From NCBI RefSeq assembly GCF_042649585.1, contig NZ_JBHRZM010000005.1, positions 62,001 through 126,000 on the forward strand: 64,000 nucleotides of DNA. Reading direction: 5' to 3'. A model generated the notes under the pieces. It was not told the DNA's origin and did not search any database. It saw only the letters and a program-made list of their open reading frames with translations. Positions 1 through 7,948 of the stretch are shown here, in pieces (the first letter of the stretch is position 1; every line of letters begins with the position of its first letter). A program made the position numbers and the translations under genes. The stretch is from Helicobacter_F equorum (GTDB taxonomy: Bacteria; Campylobacterota; Campylobacteria; Campylobacterales; Helicobacteraceae).

Positions 1-1193
1 TCTTTTAGTTTCCAGTTGTCTTGATAGCCTGACAAGAGACTAGGATTATAATTTCGAGTGCTTCCATAATACCCATTAGTCATATAACCATCACGAACGG
101 TGCTATGAACAGGAACTTTAGGAGCATTGATAGGTAACTGATGGTGATTAACACCTAAACGATAGCGATGAGTGTCGCCGTAGGCAAACAATCTACCTTG
201 TAAAAGTCTATCAGGACTGTGTCCGATACCAGGAACAATAGCTGCGGGATTAAATGCAGCTTGTTCAACCTCAGCGAAAGTATTTTGTGGATTCTTATTC
301 AAAGTCATAATACCCACCTCAATCAATGGATAATCTCTATGACTCCATACTTTTGTTACATCAAACGGATGAAACTTATACTTCTTTGCATCTGATTCTG
401 GCATTACCTGAATAGAGAGCCTCCACTTAGGGTAATCTTTTCTTTCAATAGCTTCAAATAGGTCCTGTTGATGAGAATCCATATTTTGAGCACGCACCTT
501 AGCCGCCTCATCATTTGTTAAGTTTTTAACACCTTGCAAAGTATGAAAATGGAACTTCACCCAAAATCTTTGATTTTTGTCATTAATTAAACTAAAGGTA
601 TGGCTACCATAACCATTCATGTGTCGATAACTAGCAGGTATTCCTCTATCCCCCATAAGATAAGTCACTTGATGTAATGACTCGGGAGTTTGACTCCAAA
701 AATCCCACATCATTTCTGTATTTTGCATACCTGTTTTAGGATGGCGCTTTTGGCTATGAATAAAATCAGGAAACTTATAGGGATCTCTAATAAAAAAGAT
801 AGGTGTATTGTTACCTACTAAATCCCAATTCCCTTCTTCTGTGTAAAATTTCACCGCAAAACCCCTAGGATCTCTAACCGCATCAGCACTACCTTTCTCC
901 GGTGCCACGGTTGAAAATCGGATAAACATAGGTGTCTTAGTGCCTTTTTTAAACACTTTCGCTTTCGTATATCTGCTAATATCTGCTGTTGCTTCAAAAA
1001 TACCATGAGCTCCGCTACCATGAGCATGTACAACTCTTTCTGGGATTCTTTCTCTATCAAACGCTGCAAGTTTTTCTAAAAACCACACATCCTGTAACAA
1101 CAAAGGTCCTCGAGGACCAACACTCGTTACATTCTGATTGTCACCCACTGGTCTACCAGTTGTAGTGGTTAATTGTACAAAACCTTTATCCAT
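1..1193 (-). CDS. katA: Catalase (haem, clade 3-like), 3' end outside window
   Basis: Haem catalase that breaks down hydrogen peroxide to water and oxygen. The 397 visible residues include the distal-side motif VVHAHGSGAHG with the catalytic His at residue 56, the distal Asn stretch (DLVGNNTPIFF) and the proximal haem-ligand motif RLFAYGDTHRYRLG that holds the Tyr ligand. About 100 C-terminal residues are expected beyond base 1, going by the usual family length near 500. The start is the ATG at 1193, preceded by AAGGAGTGAGAT. No signal peptide is seen. The gene stands alone, and its upstream region carries a -10 box and a long palindrome (see separate entries), which fits peroxide- or iron-dependent control. 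Confidence 0.97.
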   Translation of the reverse strand, partial: MDKGFVQLTTTTGRPVGDNQNVTSVGPRGPLLLQDVWFLEKLAAFDRERIPERVVHAHGSGAHGIFEATADISRYTKAKVFKKGTKTPMFIRFSTVAPEKGSADAVRDPRGFAVKFYTEEGNWDLVGNNTPIFFIRDPYKFPDFIHSQKRHPKTGMQNTEMMWDFWSQTPESLHQVTYLMGDRGIPASYRHMNGYGSHTFSLINDKNQRFWVKFHFHTLQGVKNLTNDEAAKVRAQNMDSHQQDLFEAIERKDYPKWRLSIQVMPESDAKKYKFHPFDVTKVWSHRDYPLIEVGIMTLNKNPQNTFAEVEQAAFNPAAIVPGIGHSPDRLLQGRLFAYGDTHRYRLGVNHHQLPINAPKVPVHSTVRDGYMTNGYYGSTRNYNPSLLSGYQDNWKLK

Positions 1194-1228
1194 ATCTCAC
1201 TCCTTACAAAAAATTATTATGAGTGGAT

Positions 1229-1234
1229 ACTATA
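1229..1234 (-). promoter_or_regulatory. katA -10 box (TATAGT)
   Basis: On the minus strand the sequence GATATAGTATCC gives a TATAGT hexamer about 35 bases upstream of the catalase ATG, so transcription would start near 1222. It was placed by eye and is not experimental. Confidence 0.45.
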
Positions 1235-1242
1235 TCAGAAAA

Positions 1243-1270
1243 ATAATTTACATTAGTTAATATAAATTAT
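1243..1270. promoter_or_regulatory. PerR/Fur-like palindromic operator of katA
   Basis: A 28-bp inverted repeat has half-sites ATAATTTACATTAG and ATAATTTATATTAA, matching at 12 of 14 positions with no spacer. It sits roughly -21 to -48 relative to the inferred katA start, over the -35 zone. AT-rich palindromes of this kind are the binding sites of Fur-family regulators (PerR or Fur), and catalase is a classic target in Campylobacter and Helicobacter. Which regulator binds is inference. Confidence 0.5.
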
Positions 1271-1349
1271 TTTTTGATACGAAATTGTATGATTTACTCG
1301 AACCATACATGTGTGTAAAATCTTAGAAGTCATTATTTACTTAAATCAT

Positions 1350-2658
1350 TCATACATGTTGCTCTACAATGCTCAAGGCTTGGCGAAGTTTTTGTGGCTC
1401 TATATAAGCATTCTCTTGCCCATGGTGCATTGAAGTATCGTGCGTCTCACCAACCATATACAAATACTTTTGATGCTTTAATAACACACACATTTGAGGT
1501 CCAAAATCATGATGATATTGAGGAAAAATCTCAAATACCACTGCATCGCTTGGTGCAAAAAGCACATTAGCCAATCCCGCTCCATGCATACTCGCAATAA
1601 CTTTAGCTTCTTGCATAAGTGCTATTTGCTCTAAAAGGCTCAAGCCATCTGGCAAAATGATCTCATACCCATATTCTGCAAATATTACCTCTACTTCTTG
1701 TGGATTTTCAAAGTTACGATTAGAATTTTCTGGTCGTTTAAGAAAAATCTTGCGTGATGGATGGGATGAGGTAGTATCACAAGCAAGGCGTGTATAAAAA
1801 TCTAAAATATTAAGTGGTAGTGAAAGTGCATGACTCCACAATATGCGATCACGATATTCCAAAAGCTCTACATCAGCGGTGAGCGTAGGCAATACTATGC
1901 GATCTGCACGTATAAGTCGATGTGGTTTAGGAGAGAGAATTTTGTCTGTTGGAATTTGCAAAAGTGCTGCCATTGCTTTTGCAAATGGTGTAGAAGTATC
2001 AAGAATATAATAATCTATCTCTACCTTACTCTCTAAAATCTGAAGCATACTTGAAACACTCTCCACGAGATAATGGTAATAATTAGAGCTTTGATGCATA
2101 ATGGCAACTGCGCCATGTATATTATGAGTTTTAGCAGTAAAAAATTTCAACCACTTGTATATTTGTTTAAACACAAACAATGCACGACGTAGTGCATTTA
2201 GTCCTCGTGGTATGGCAAATTCATGTGGCATAGCAAATTCATGAGTAATATATGAAGTTTGTGAAATGAGTGTTTTTTTGGATTTTGTAATAAGAATTTC
2301 AGAGCTATCCGAGTAACAATACGCATCAGCAAAAACCCTCACCCTTAGAGGCGCTAAAGTGCGTGTATATGGACGAAAAAATCGATGATAACTGCCAAAA
2401 ATATCACGAAAATGAAAATTAGCATACTGCTTTGAAGAATACTTGGTATTATCTATAGGATGTAAATCCCCCCCCCCCGAGAGTATTTACTAACTCATCC
2501 AATTCGGATGTATCTTTGTATGTATAGATTCCATTGCCACACATAAGGATATTTTTGCTAGGATATACTTCTATGTCTTGAATAATCTCTCCCTCTGCCT
2601 TAGCTTGTTCAAATGTCGTCGTCCTAGATTGTAAAACCTTACATAAAAATCGCAACAT
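1350..2658 (-). CDS. GT61 (DUF563) glycosyltransferase, phase-variable, frame currently interrupted by G11
   Basis: Predicted glycosyltransferase of the GT61/DUF563 family, probably adding a sugar to lipopolysaccharide or another surface glycan. The reading frame starts at the ATG at 2658 (AAGGAGTATATT before it; MLRFLCKVL...) and runs about 60 codons into a run of 11 G (2468-2478). As sequenced, that frame stops at 2449. The following frame carries the family motifs: NYYHYLVE in the middle and, near the C-terminus, HGAGLANVLFAPSDAVVFE. Removing one G, or adding two, joins the two parts into a 435-residue protein reading NTLGGGDLHPID across the tract. The gene lies 10 bp after the metallophosphoesterase gene, whose stop codon overlaps the ribosome-binding site. 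The state in this assembly is OFF; a homopolymer sequencing error would look the same. Confidence 0.85.
2468..2478 (-). repeat. Poly-G (11) phase-variation tract in GT61 gene
   Basis: Eleven consecutive C on the plus strand (G on the coding strand). Homopolymeric G tracts of this length inside surface-glycan genes mediate slipped-strand ON/OFF switching in Campylobacter and Helicobacter. Ten or 13 G would give the full-length frame. Confidence 0.85.
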
Positions 2659-2668
2659 AATATACTCC

Positions 2669-3886
2669 TTATGATATAGATTTAGGTAAAAGTGTGAAGT
2701 GCGTGATTTCATTGACACTGCCCACGCGCATAGGTGCTCCCCAATACCCCGTGCCTTGATTAATGTATAGATAGCACTCCGCAAAGCCTGGCAGTTTTTT
2801 TAATCCCTTGGTATAGGGTTGCTGGAGTGAAACAAGGAGAGAAAATGGAAATATTTGTCCGCCATGTGTATGCCCACTAAGAATAAGGCGAATATTATCC
2901 ACCAACTCCGGCTTTGTTGCAGAAATAGATTCTAAGTCATAGATAACCTTTGGTTGATGAGAGAGCAAAATCATAGGTGCAGCTGTGAGATTTGCTTCCT
3001 TAGCCTTATGCAATGTCTGGTACATATCCGGTTTAAGATCATGATACAAAAATGCCTCTCGCACTCCCACAAGATCAGCTATCCCTGCTATGATAAGTGG
3101 TGTATGATCGTGTGTGATCACATCTATATCATTAAGCAAGACCTTAAAACCCATTGCATGCATAGATTCTAAAATATTGTGTGCGTCATGAAAATATTCA
3201 TGATTGCCCAACACATAATACACGCCATATTTTGCCTTGAGCTTAGAGAGTTCTGACACAGCATCTCGCACAATCTCTAAAGGAGAATCCACAATATCTC
3301 CTGTGAGAAATATCACATCTGGGTTGAGTGCATTTGTGCGATCTACAATATCACGCACACGCGTAGATTCAATTAAACCACCGATATGTATATCGCTAAG
3401 CTGCACAACCTCTAGTGGTGCGCTTAAACCATCTATTTCAAGAGTTAGGGACACAACTTGAGGCTTTTGTGTGCCTACAAAAATCCCATACGCTATCATA
3501 ACAACACCCATAATACCCGCAATACGTTTCATATGGAATCTTATGCGTGTGCGTGTGCGCTTATGTTTTATCCACAAGATACCAAGAGAGCAAACTTGAT
3601 ACCAAAGTGTTACAACCAAAAAACTTAGCGCTACACCCATACACACCGAAAGTACGAGATAGAGGCTTTGGTTTGGCGGGGCTTTGTGAAGAAATGAAAA
3701 ATATACTGCAGTGCCTATAAAATTACACCATACCACAACAAGCCAAAACCATCGAAAAAGCGTGCTACTTGCAAATGATTTAAACAATGCCTTATAAATA
3801 TATAGATGAATAAGAGCAAAAAGACATACAGCAAAAAATGGAAAAAATGCATGTTGCATTTGAAATATACTAAGTGGTGCTTCCAT
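2669..3886 (-). CDS. Membrane metallophosphoesterase (YkuE/YaeI-like)
   Basis: A 405-residue membrane-anchored calcineurin-like phosphoesterase. Residues about 12-138 form four hydrophobic segments. The catalytic domain then has all the metal-site motifs: LSDIHIGG (D165, H167), GDIVD (D197), GNHE (N228, H229), LLSHQP and GHTHGGQ. Relatives act on phosphate esters of the envelope or on UDP-diacylglucosamine (LpxH-type chemistry); the substrate here is not known. The start is the ATG at 3886, preceded by AAAAGGGG. It is followed at once by the phase-variable glycosyltransferase, which fits an envelope role, and it precedes that gene in the same transcription direction. Confidence 0.85.
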   Translation of the reverse strand: MEAPLSIFQMQHAFFPFFAVCLFALIHLYIYKALFKSFASSTLFRWFWLVVVWCNFIGTAVYFSFLHKAPPNQSLYLVLSVCMGVALSFLVVTLWYQVCSLGILWIKHKRTRTRIRFHMKRIAGIMGVVMIAYGIFVGTQKPQVVSLTLEIDGLSAPLEVVQLSDIHIGGLIESTRVRDIVDRTNALNPDVIFLTGDIVDSPLEIVRDAVSELSKLKAKYGVYYVLGNHEYFHDAHNILESMHAMGFKVLLNDIDVITHDHTPLIIAGIADLVGVREAFLYHDLKPDMYQTLHKAKEANLTAAPMILLSHQPKVIYDLESISATKPELVDNIRLILSGHTHGGQIFPFSLLVSLQQPYTKGLKKLPGFAECYLYINQGTGYWGAPMRVGSVNEITHFTLLPKSIS

Positions 3887-3948
3887 AAAACCCCTTTTTT
3901 AATATCCTTATTGTAATACAAGCCCCCTTAAGGAAAGCAAATTCCTAC

Positions 3949-4716
3949 CTAAGATAATAGTTTTCGTCCCCTTTTGCTAAAATCCAATAGATTCTGTATA
4001 GATTGTATCTCATTTGGTATATACATCATTGCAATTTTAAATACTTCAAGTGCGGTGAGTGCGTCTGCATAAGCACGATGAGAGATGGGAGTGTTGATCC
4101 CTAAAAATATATTTAAAAATCTTAAGGCATAGCGTGGAGAGAGGATTGTTTTACGCGCTAGATCGATAGTGCAAAGTTTTGGCAACAGCATAGGCACAAT
4201 CTCATAGCGCAAAAAAGCTTGATTGAGAAAATTATAATCAAAGCTTACATTATGTGCAACAAAGACGCTATCACGCAAAAAATCCCTAAATTGTGTGAGA
4301 ATCTCTTGAGGTTGTGGTGCTTTAGAGAGATCTTTTGTGTGTATGCCTGTAAGTTTTGTGATCTCCTCTGGCACATGCGGAGCAAACACAAAACTTTCAA
4401 AACAATCAATCACCTTGTCATTTTGGTATTTCACAGCACCAATTTCAATAATGTCGTGCTTTTCTATTTTTGCACCAGTTGTTTCGATATCCACAAAACA
4501 AAATACCGCCTCTTGTAAGCCCAAAGTCGCAGTGCTAAGCTCGATTGTATTTCCATTTTGCTTAAAAGGAAAATCATAAAGTTTTAAAATCTCTAATTGT
4601 GTCGCAATATCTAGGTATTCTCCACTCCCGCTCACATCGCGAAAAAACCTATCAAGAGATTCTATGCTTATAGAATCTTGACTAAGTTTTTGGAGGAGTT
4701 GGGCATACACTCTCAT
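3949..4716 (-). CDS. dnaQ: DNA polymerase III epsilon-type 3'-5' exonuclease
   Basis: DEDDh-family exonuclease, the proofreading subunit type. The motifs are visible in order: DIETTG (D76, E78), HNVSFDYNFL and HRAYADA, the last giving the catalytic His and final Asp. About 70 residues precede the exonuclease domain, longer than in E. coli epsilon but as seen in related species. The ATG at 4716 shares its A with the metG stop codon (TAATG), so translation is probably coupled. It lies in an operon with metG. Confidence 0.9.
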   Translation of the reverse strand: MRVYAQLLQKLSQDSISIESLDRFFRDVSGSGEYLDIATQLEILKLYDFPFKQNGNTIELSTATLGLQEAVFCFVDIETTGAKIEKHDIIEIGAVKYQNDKVIDCFESFVFAPHVPEEITKLTGIHTKDLSKAPQPQEILTQFRDFLRDSVFVAHNVSFDYNFLNQAFLRYEIVPMLLPKLCTIDLARKTILSPRYALRFLNIFLGINTPISHRAYADALTALEVFKIAMMYIPNEIQSIQNLLDFSKRGRKLLS

Positions 4717-6650
4717 TAAGAAATCTTGCTTCCTGCCTTTTTTGCAACACTAAGAAGCGCTAAACCTTCATCATCGTGTGCGCTCAAAATCATACCCTCA
4801 CTAAGAAGTTCCATAAGTTTCACAGGCTTGAGATTCGCAACCACACATACATGTTTGCCTACAAGCTCATCGGGATTGTAATATTTAGCGATTCCAGAGA
4901 GAATCTGTCGTGGCTTAGATTCACCCAAATCAATGAGAAATTGCAAAAGCTTTTCGCTCTTTGGCACTCTTTGGCACTCTAGCACAACACCTACACGCAA
5001 ATCAAGCTTTTGAAAATCCTCTATGGCTATAGTTTGGAGAGTTTGTGTGCTAGGTGCAGTAGATGAATCCTTGGAATTATTTAGTGAGGAAATTTGTGCA
5101 GGATTTGGCTCTGACATCAGTGGCGATTCTATACGCGGAAAAAGCGGAGGGATAGGTTTTAGCGTGCTAGATTCTATAAATGCGTTTTGCACGACATAAT
5201 TCTCAAAATTTTGTGAATCTATCGTGCATTGCAAGACAGAAGCTATGCTTTTGGCAGTTTTTGGCATTATGGGATACAAACACAAAGCGACCTTTAGCAA
5301 AATATTACTAATAAGCATCAGTAAAGCTTGGGTAGATTCACTCTTATCTTGCTTCATCATTTTCCATGGTTCATATGTGCTAATCACACTATTACCTAAT
5401 CTCAAAAGTTGCCAAAGTTCCTCAAGAGCGATATGTGGTTGCATATCATTCATTGCAGTTTGAAACTTTTGGAGCAATGGAGCAATCTTTGCCACCTCTT
5501 GGGGATAAAATCGTTGTATGTCTGCACTAGAGATCGTAAGTTTGAAATATTTTTGTGCCATTCCTATGAGGCGGTTTAGGAGATTGCCTATATCATTACT
5601 CAAATCAGAATTAATACGCTCAATCAAGGCTCTTTGACTAAAATCTCCATCTTGCCCAAATGGTACTTCACGCAACAAGAAATATCGAAATGCTTCAATT
5701 CCGTAACTTTGTGCGACTTCTTTAGGATTTACAACATTTCCTATGCTTTTACTCATCTTGACACCATCGCGAGTCCACCAGCCGTGTGCGTAAATTTTGC
5801 GTGGCAATGGCAACTCAAGACTCATCAAAAATGCGGGCCAATACACCGCGTGAAAACGCAAAATATCCTTACCCACAATATGTGTCGCATCTTGCCACAA
5901 ATCAAGACGCAATGCCTCTTTATAGCCTATTCCACTTATATAGCTTATGAGCGCATCAAGCCACACATACAAAATATGTTTATGGGTATTTTCAGAATCT
6001 ATGCCTTCAGGCAATGGCACACCCCAACTAAAACCTGTGCGTGTGATAGAAAGATCTACAAGTCCAGATTCTACAAAGCGTATCACTTCATTGCGTTTGT
6101 GCTTTGGCATGATGACATCAGGGCATTGCTCATACCATTCCAAAAGCTTTTTTTCATATTTGGAGAGGGCAAAAAAATAGCTTTCTTCTTTTATCATAGT
6201 TGTTGGCTTTCCACAATCAGGGCATTTTTGATCGGTTACTTGGTGCTTAGTAAAATGGCTTTCACACGAGATACAATACCACCCCTCATATATGCCCTTA
6301 TAAATATCTCCTTTTTTATACATCCTCTCAAACGCAGTTTGTGCGCTTTTGGCATGTGCAGAATCTGTGGTGCGTATAAACAAATCAAAATCAATGTCAA
6401 ACTCCTCCCAAAGTGTTCGAAACTTTGCGCTAATAGAATCTGCATAAGCTTGGGGGGTTTGATTATGCGCTTTAGCGGACTGCTCAATCTTTTGTCCATG
6501 TTCATCGGTGCCAGTGAGCAAAAATACTTCTTCGCCTCGAAGTTGGCGATATTTTTTTAACATATCACAAACGATTGTTGTATATGCATGTCCAATGTGT
6601 GGCACATCATTGACATAATAGATTGGTGAAGTAATATAGCTTTTTTTCAT
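4716..6650 (-). CDS. metG: Methionyl-tRNA synthetase
   Basis: Charges tRNA-Met with methionine in the cytoplasm. The 644-residue protein has the HIGH motif (PHIGH, residues 17-21), a zinc knuckle with Cys126, Cys129, Cys143 and Cys146, the KMSKS loop (298-302), an anticodon-binding helical domain and, after a Ser/Pro-rich linker, a C-terminal EMAP/Arc1p-like tRNA-binding domain (about 535-644, LDLRVGVV...). Full length for the Helicobacter type. The start is the ATG at 6650, 9 bp after the preceding small gene. The 11-bp tandem repeat within the C-terminal domain codes for a conserved stretch (ECQRVPKSEK) and looks normal. Confidence 0.97.
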   Translation of the reverse strand: MKKSYITSPIYYVNDVPHIGHAYTTIVCDMLKKYRQLRGEEVFLLTGTDEHGQKIEQSAKAHNQTPQAYADSISAKFRTLWEEFDIDFDLFIRTTDSAHAKSAQTAFERMYKKGDIYKGIYEGWYCISCESHFTKHQVTDQKCPDCGKPTTMIKEESYFFALSKYEKKLLEWYEQCPDVIMPKHKRNEVIRFVESGLVDLSITRTGFSWGVPLPEGIDSENTHKHILYVWLDALISYISGIGYKEALRLDLWQDATHIVGKDILRFHAVYWPAFLMSLELPLPRKIYAHGWWTRDGVKMSKSIGNVVNPKEVAQSYGIEAFRYFLLREVPFGQDGDFSQRALIERINSDLSNDIGNLLNRLIGMAQKYFKLTISSADIQRFYPQEVAKIAPLLQKFQTAMNDMQPHIALEELWQLLRLGNSVISTYEPWKMMKQDKSESTQALLMLISNILLKVALCLYPIMPKTAKSIASVLQCTIDSQNFENYVVQNAFIESSTLKPIPPLFPRIESPLMSEPNPAQISSLNNSKDSSTAPSTQTLQTIAIEDFQKLDLRVGVVLECQRVPKSEKLLQFLIDLGESKPRQILSGIAKYYNPDELVGKHVCVVANLKPVKLMELLSEGMILSAHDDEGLALLSVAKKAGSKIS

Positions 6651-6659
6651 ACAATTCCT

Positions 6660-6851
6660 TTAGTTAAAATCAAAATTTCCCTCTTGTCCCTTATTCATAC
6701 TTTCATACACTACCTTTACATAGGCTTTTCGCACCTCGCACTCTAAAAACAATGCACAAGGCATACATGAATTTAGGGCATGAGAAACTTGACATTCTTG
6801 AAGTTTTTTACTTTGGTCTTGGAGGTTTTTAACAAAAATATCTTCTTCCAT
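6660..6851 (-). CDS. Small conserved Cys-rich protein (63 aa)
   Basis: A 63-residue protein with four Cys in the middle (ECQ...NSCMPCALFLECEVRKAY), which suggests a metal or Fe-S site, and a C-terminus ending KGQEGNFDFN. I recognise the pattern as a small uncharacterised protein of Campylobacterales but cannot name a function. It lies between fbp and metG on the same strand with short gaps, so it is probably co-transcribed. The start at 6851 is preceded by AAGGATATGCC. Confidence 0.7.
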   Translation of the reverse strand: MEEDIFVKNLQDQSKKLQECQVSHALNSCMPCALFLECEVRKAYVKVVYESMNKGQEGNFDFN

Positions 6852-6899
6852 GGCATATCCTTACATACATTTTGTTGGTATTCATATTCTCATATCACA

Positions 6900-7775
6900 T
6901 TACACATTGGCAAGTTTATAAACTTCTAGAACCTGTATAATCTCCTCGCTACTTCCAAAAAAGCATTGTGTCGTATCGTGGATACACTCCACACCAAGCT
7001 CCAAAAGACGATTTTTACCATCGATAGCCTCACCACCTGCACGCTCATACACAAATGCCAATGGGAAAACCTCAAAAAGCTTGCGGAGTTTGCCATTTGG
7101 TGCATCTTGTGTCGCTGGATAGCTAAAAAGTCCGCCACCCTTGATAAGAATCTGATGTAAATCTGGTACCATACCTCCAGAATACCGCAATCTATAACCC
7201 TGCGCAAACAAAGAATCTACCAAAGCTTTATGATAAGTAGCCCAATATTGTTGTGTGCCACCTGGTGCATTAATCTTGCCTTTCTTGCCTAATTGTAGCA
7301 CTCCTAGATTCTGCCACACACCATCGCAATAACGCCAATGATCCACTTGCGTATGCGCCAAAACAATCTCTAGCCTAGGTCCATACACGATATACCCACT
7401 TGCAAGAAGCTTGTTTGCCTCAAAGTGAGCATCATAGATTCCAAAAATCGTGCCTATACTTAGGTTGCTATCTACTAGCGAAGATCCATCGAGCGGATCG
7501 TATGCGACGAGTAATTGCCCACTAGATTGTGCCTTATGCACGGCTTCTTGTTTTTCTTCGCTACACACACCCTTGACACATTCAAGCGCTAAAAGTTTAT
7601 CTTCGATAAGCTTATCGGCTTGGACATCGACTTGAAGTTGCGTATCTCCACTAGAATTTTGTGAAGCTAGATATTGTGTTGATGGGTTTTTCAAAAGCGT
7701 ATCAATGGCAATTCCACAAGTTTTAAAAGTCTCAAACACAAGGGCTATACACGAATCCATTATCTCATCCTTCAA
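6900..7775 (-). CDS. fbp: Fructose-1,6-bisphosphatase class I
   Basis: Gluconeogenic enzyme hydrolysing fructose-1,6-bisphosphate to fructose-6-phosphate. The 291-residue protein carries the metal-binding motif YDPLDGSS, an upstream acidic cluster (QVDVQADK) and the substrate-binding region YSGGMVPDLHQIL...FEVFPLAFVYERAGG. The length is typical for the short epsilonproteobacterial form. The start at 7775 is preceded by GAAGGATGAGATA. It is the first gene of the fbp - small protein - metG - dnaQ group and faces ileS across a 173-bp divergent region. Confidence 0.96.
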   Translation of the reverse strand: MKDEIMDSCIALVFETFKTCGIAIDTLLKNPSTQYLASQNSSGDTQLQVDVQADKLIEDKLLALECVKGVCSEEKQEAVHKAQSSGQLLVAYDPLDGSSLVDSNLSIGTIFGIYDAHFEANKLLASGYIVYGPRLEIVLAHTQVDHWRYCDGVWQNLGVLQLGKKGKINAPGGTQQYWATYHKALVDSLFAQGYRLRYSGGMVPDLHQILIKGGGLFSYPATQDAPNGKLRKLFEVFPLAFVYERAGGEAIDGKNRLLELGVECIHDTTQCFFGSSEEIIQVLEVYKLANV

Positions 7776-7912
7776 GCGAAATAGAGCACGATTCTAACAC
7801 GCAAAAGCTTAAAAACTTTGCTGTTTTGACTAAGAAAATTTTAAGTCAAAGGAATACCAAGTCAAATACACCCAAATCATAAAAATTATAAACTTCTTAA
7901 TACAAGTTTTGT

Positions 7913-7918
7913 TACAAT
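7913..7918 (+). promoter_or_regulatory. ileS -10 box (TACAAT)
   Basis: The sequence GTTACAATGC lies about 30 bases upstream of the ileS ATG in the fbp/ileS divergent region, with an AT-rich stretch before it, as is usual for Helicobacter sigma-70 promoters that lack a clear -35. Confidence 0.5.
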
Positions 7919-7948
7919 GCGTGGCATTCTAACGCACGAGGTATAAGT

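Noticed and set aside
2211..2246. Imperfect 18-bp tandem repeat giving HEFAMPHEFAIP in the GT61 gene
   Set aside because: In frame (multiple of three), diverged, and of no regulatory appearance; likely an old small duplication.
4958..4981. 11-bp tandem repeat (CTCTTTGGCA unit) in metG
   Set aside because: It encodes a conserved stretch of the tRNA-binding domain (ECQRVPKSEK) in frame; not a switch.
5634..6560. Long open frame opposite metG (308 codons)
   Set aside because: It lies wholly antisense to a fully typical metG gene, has no recognisable domain and no ribosome-binding site; a shadow frame.
7791..7937. Similar ATTCTAAC words near the fbp and ileS starts
   Set aside because: Short shared words in an AT-rich divergent region; the positions relative to each start differ, so no common regulator is supported.
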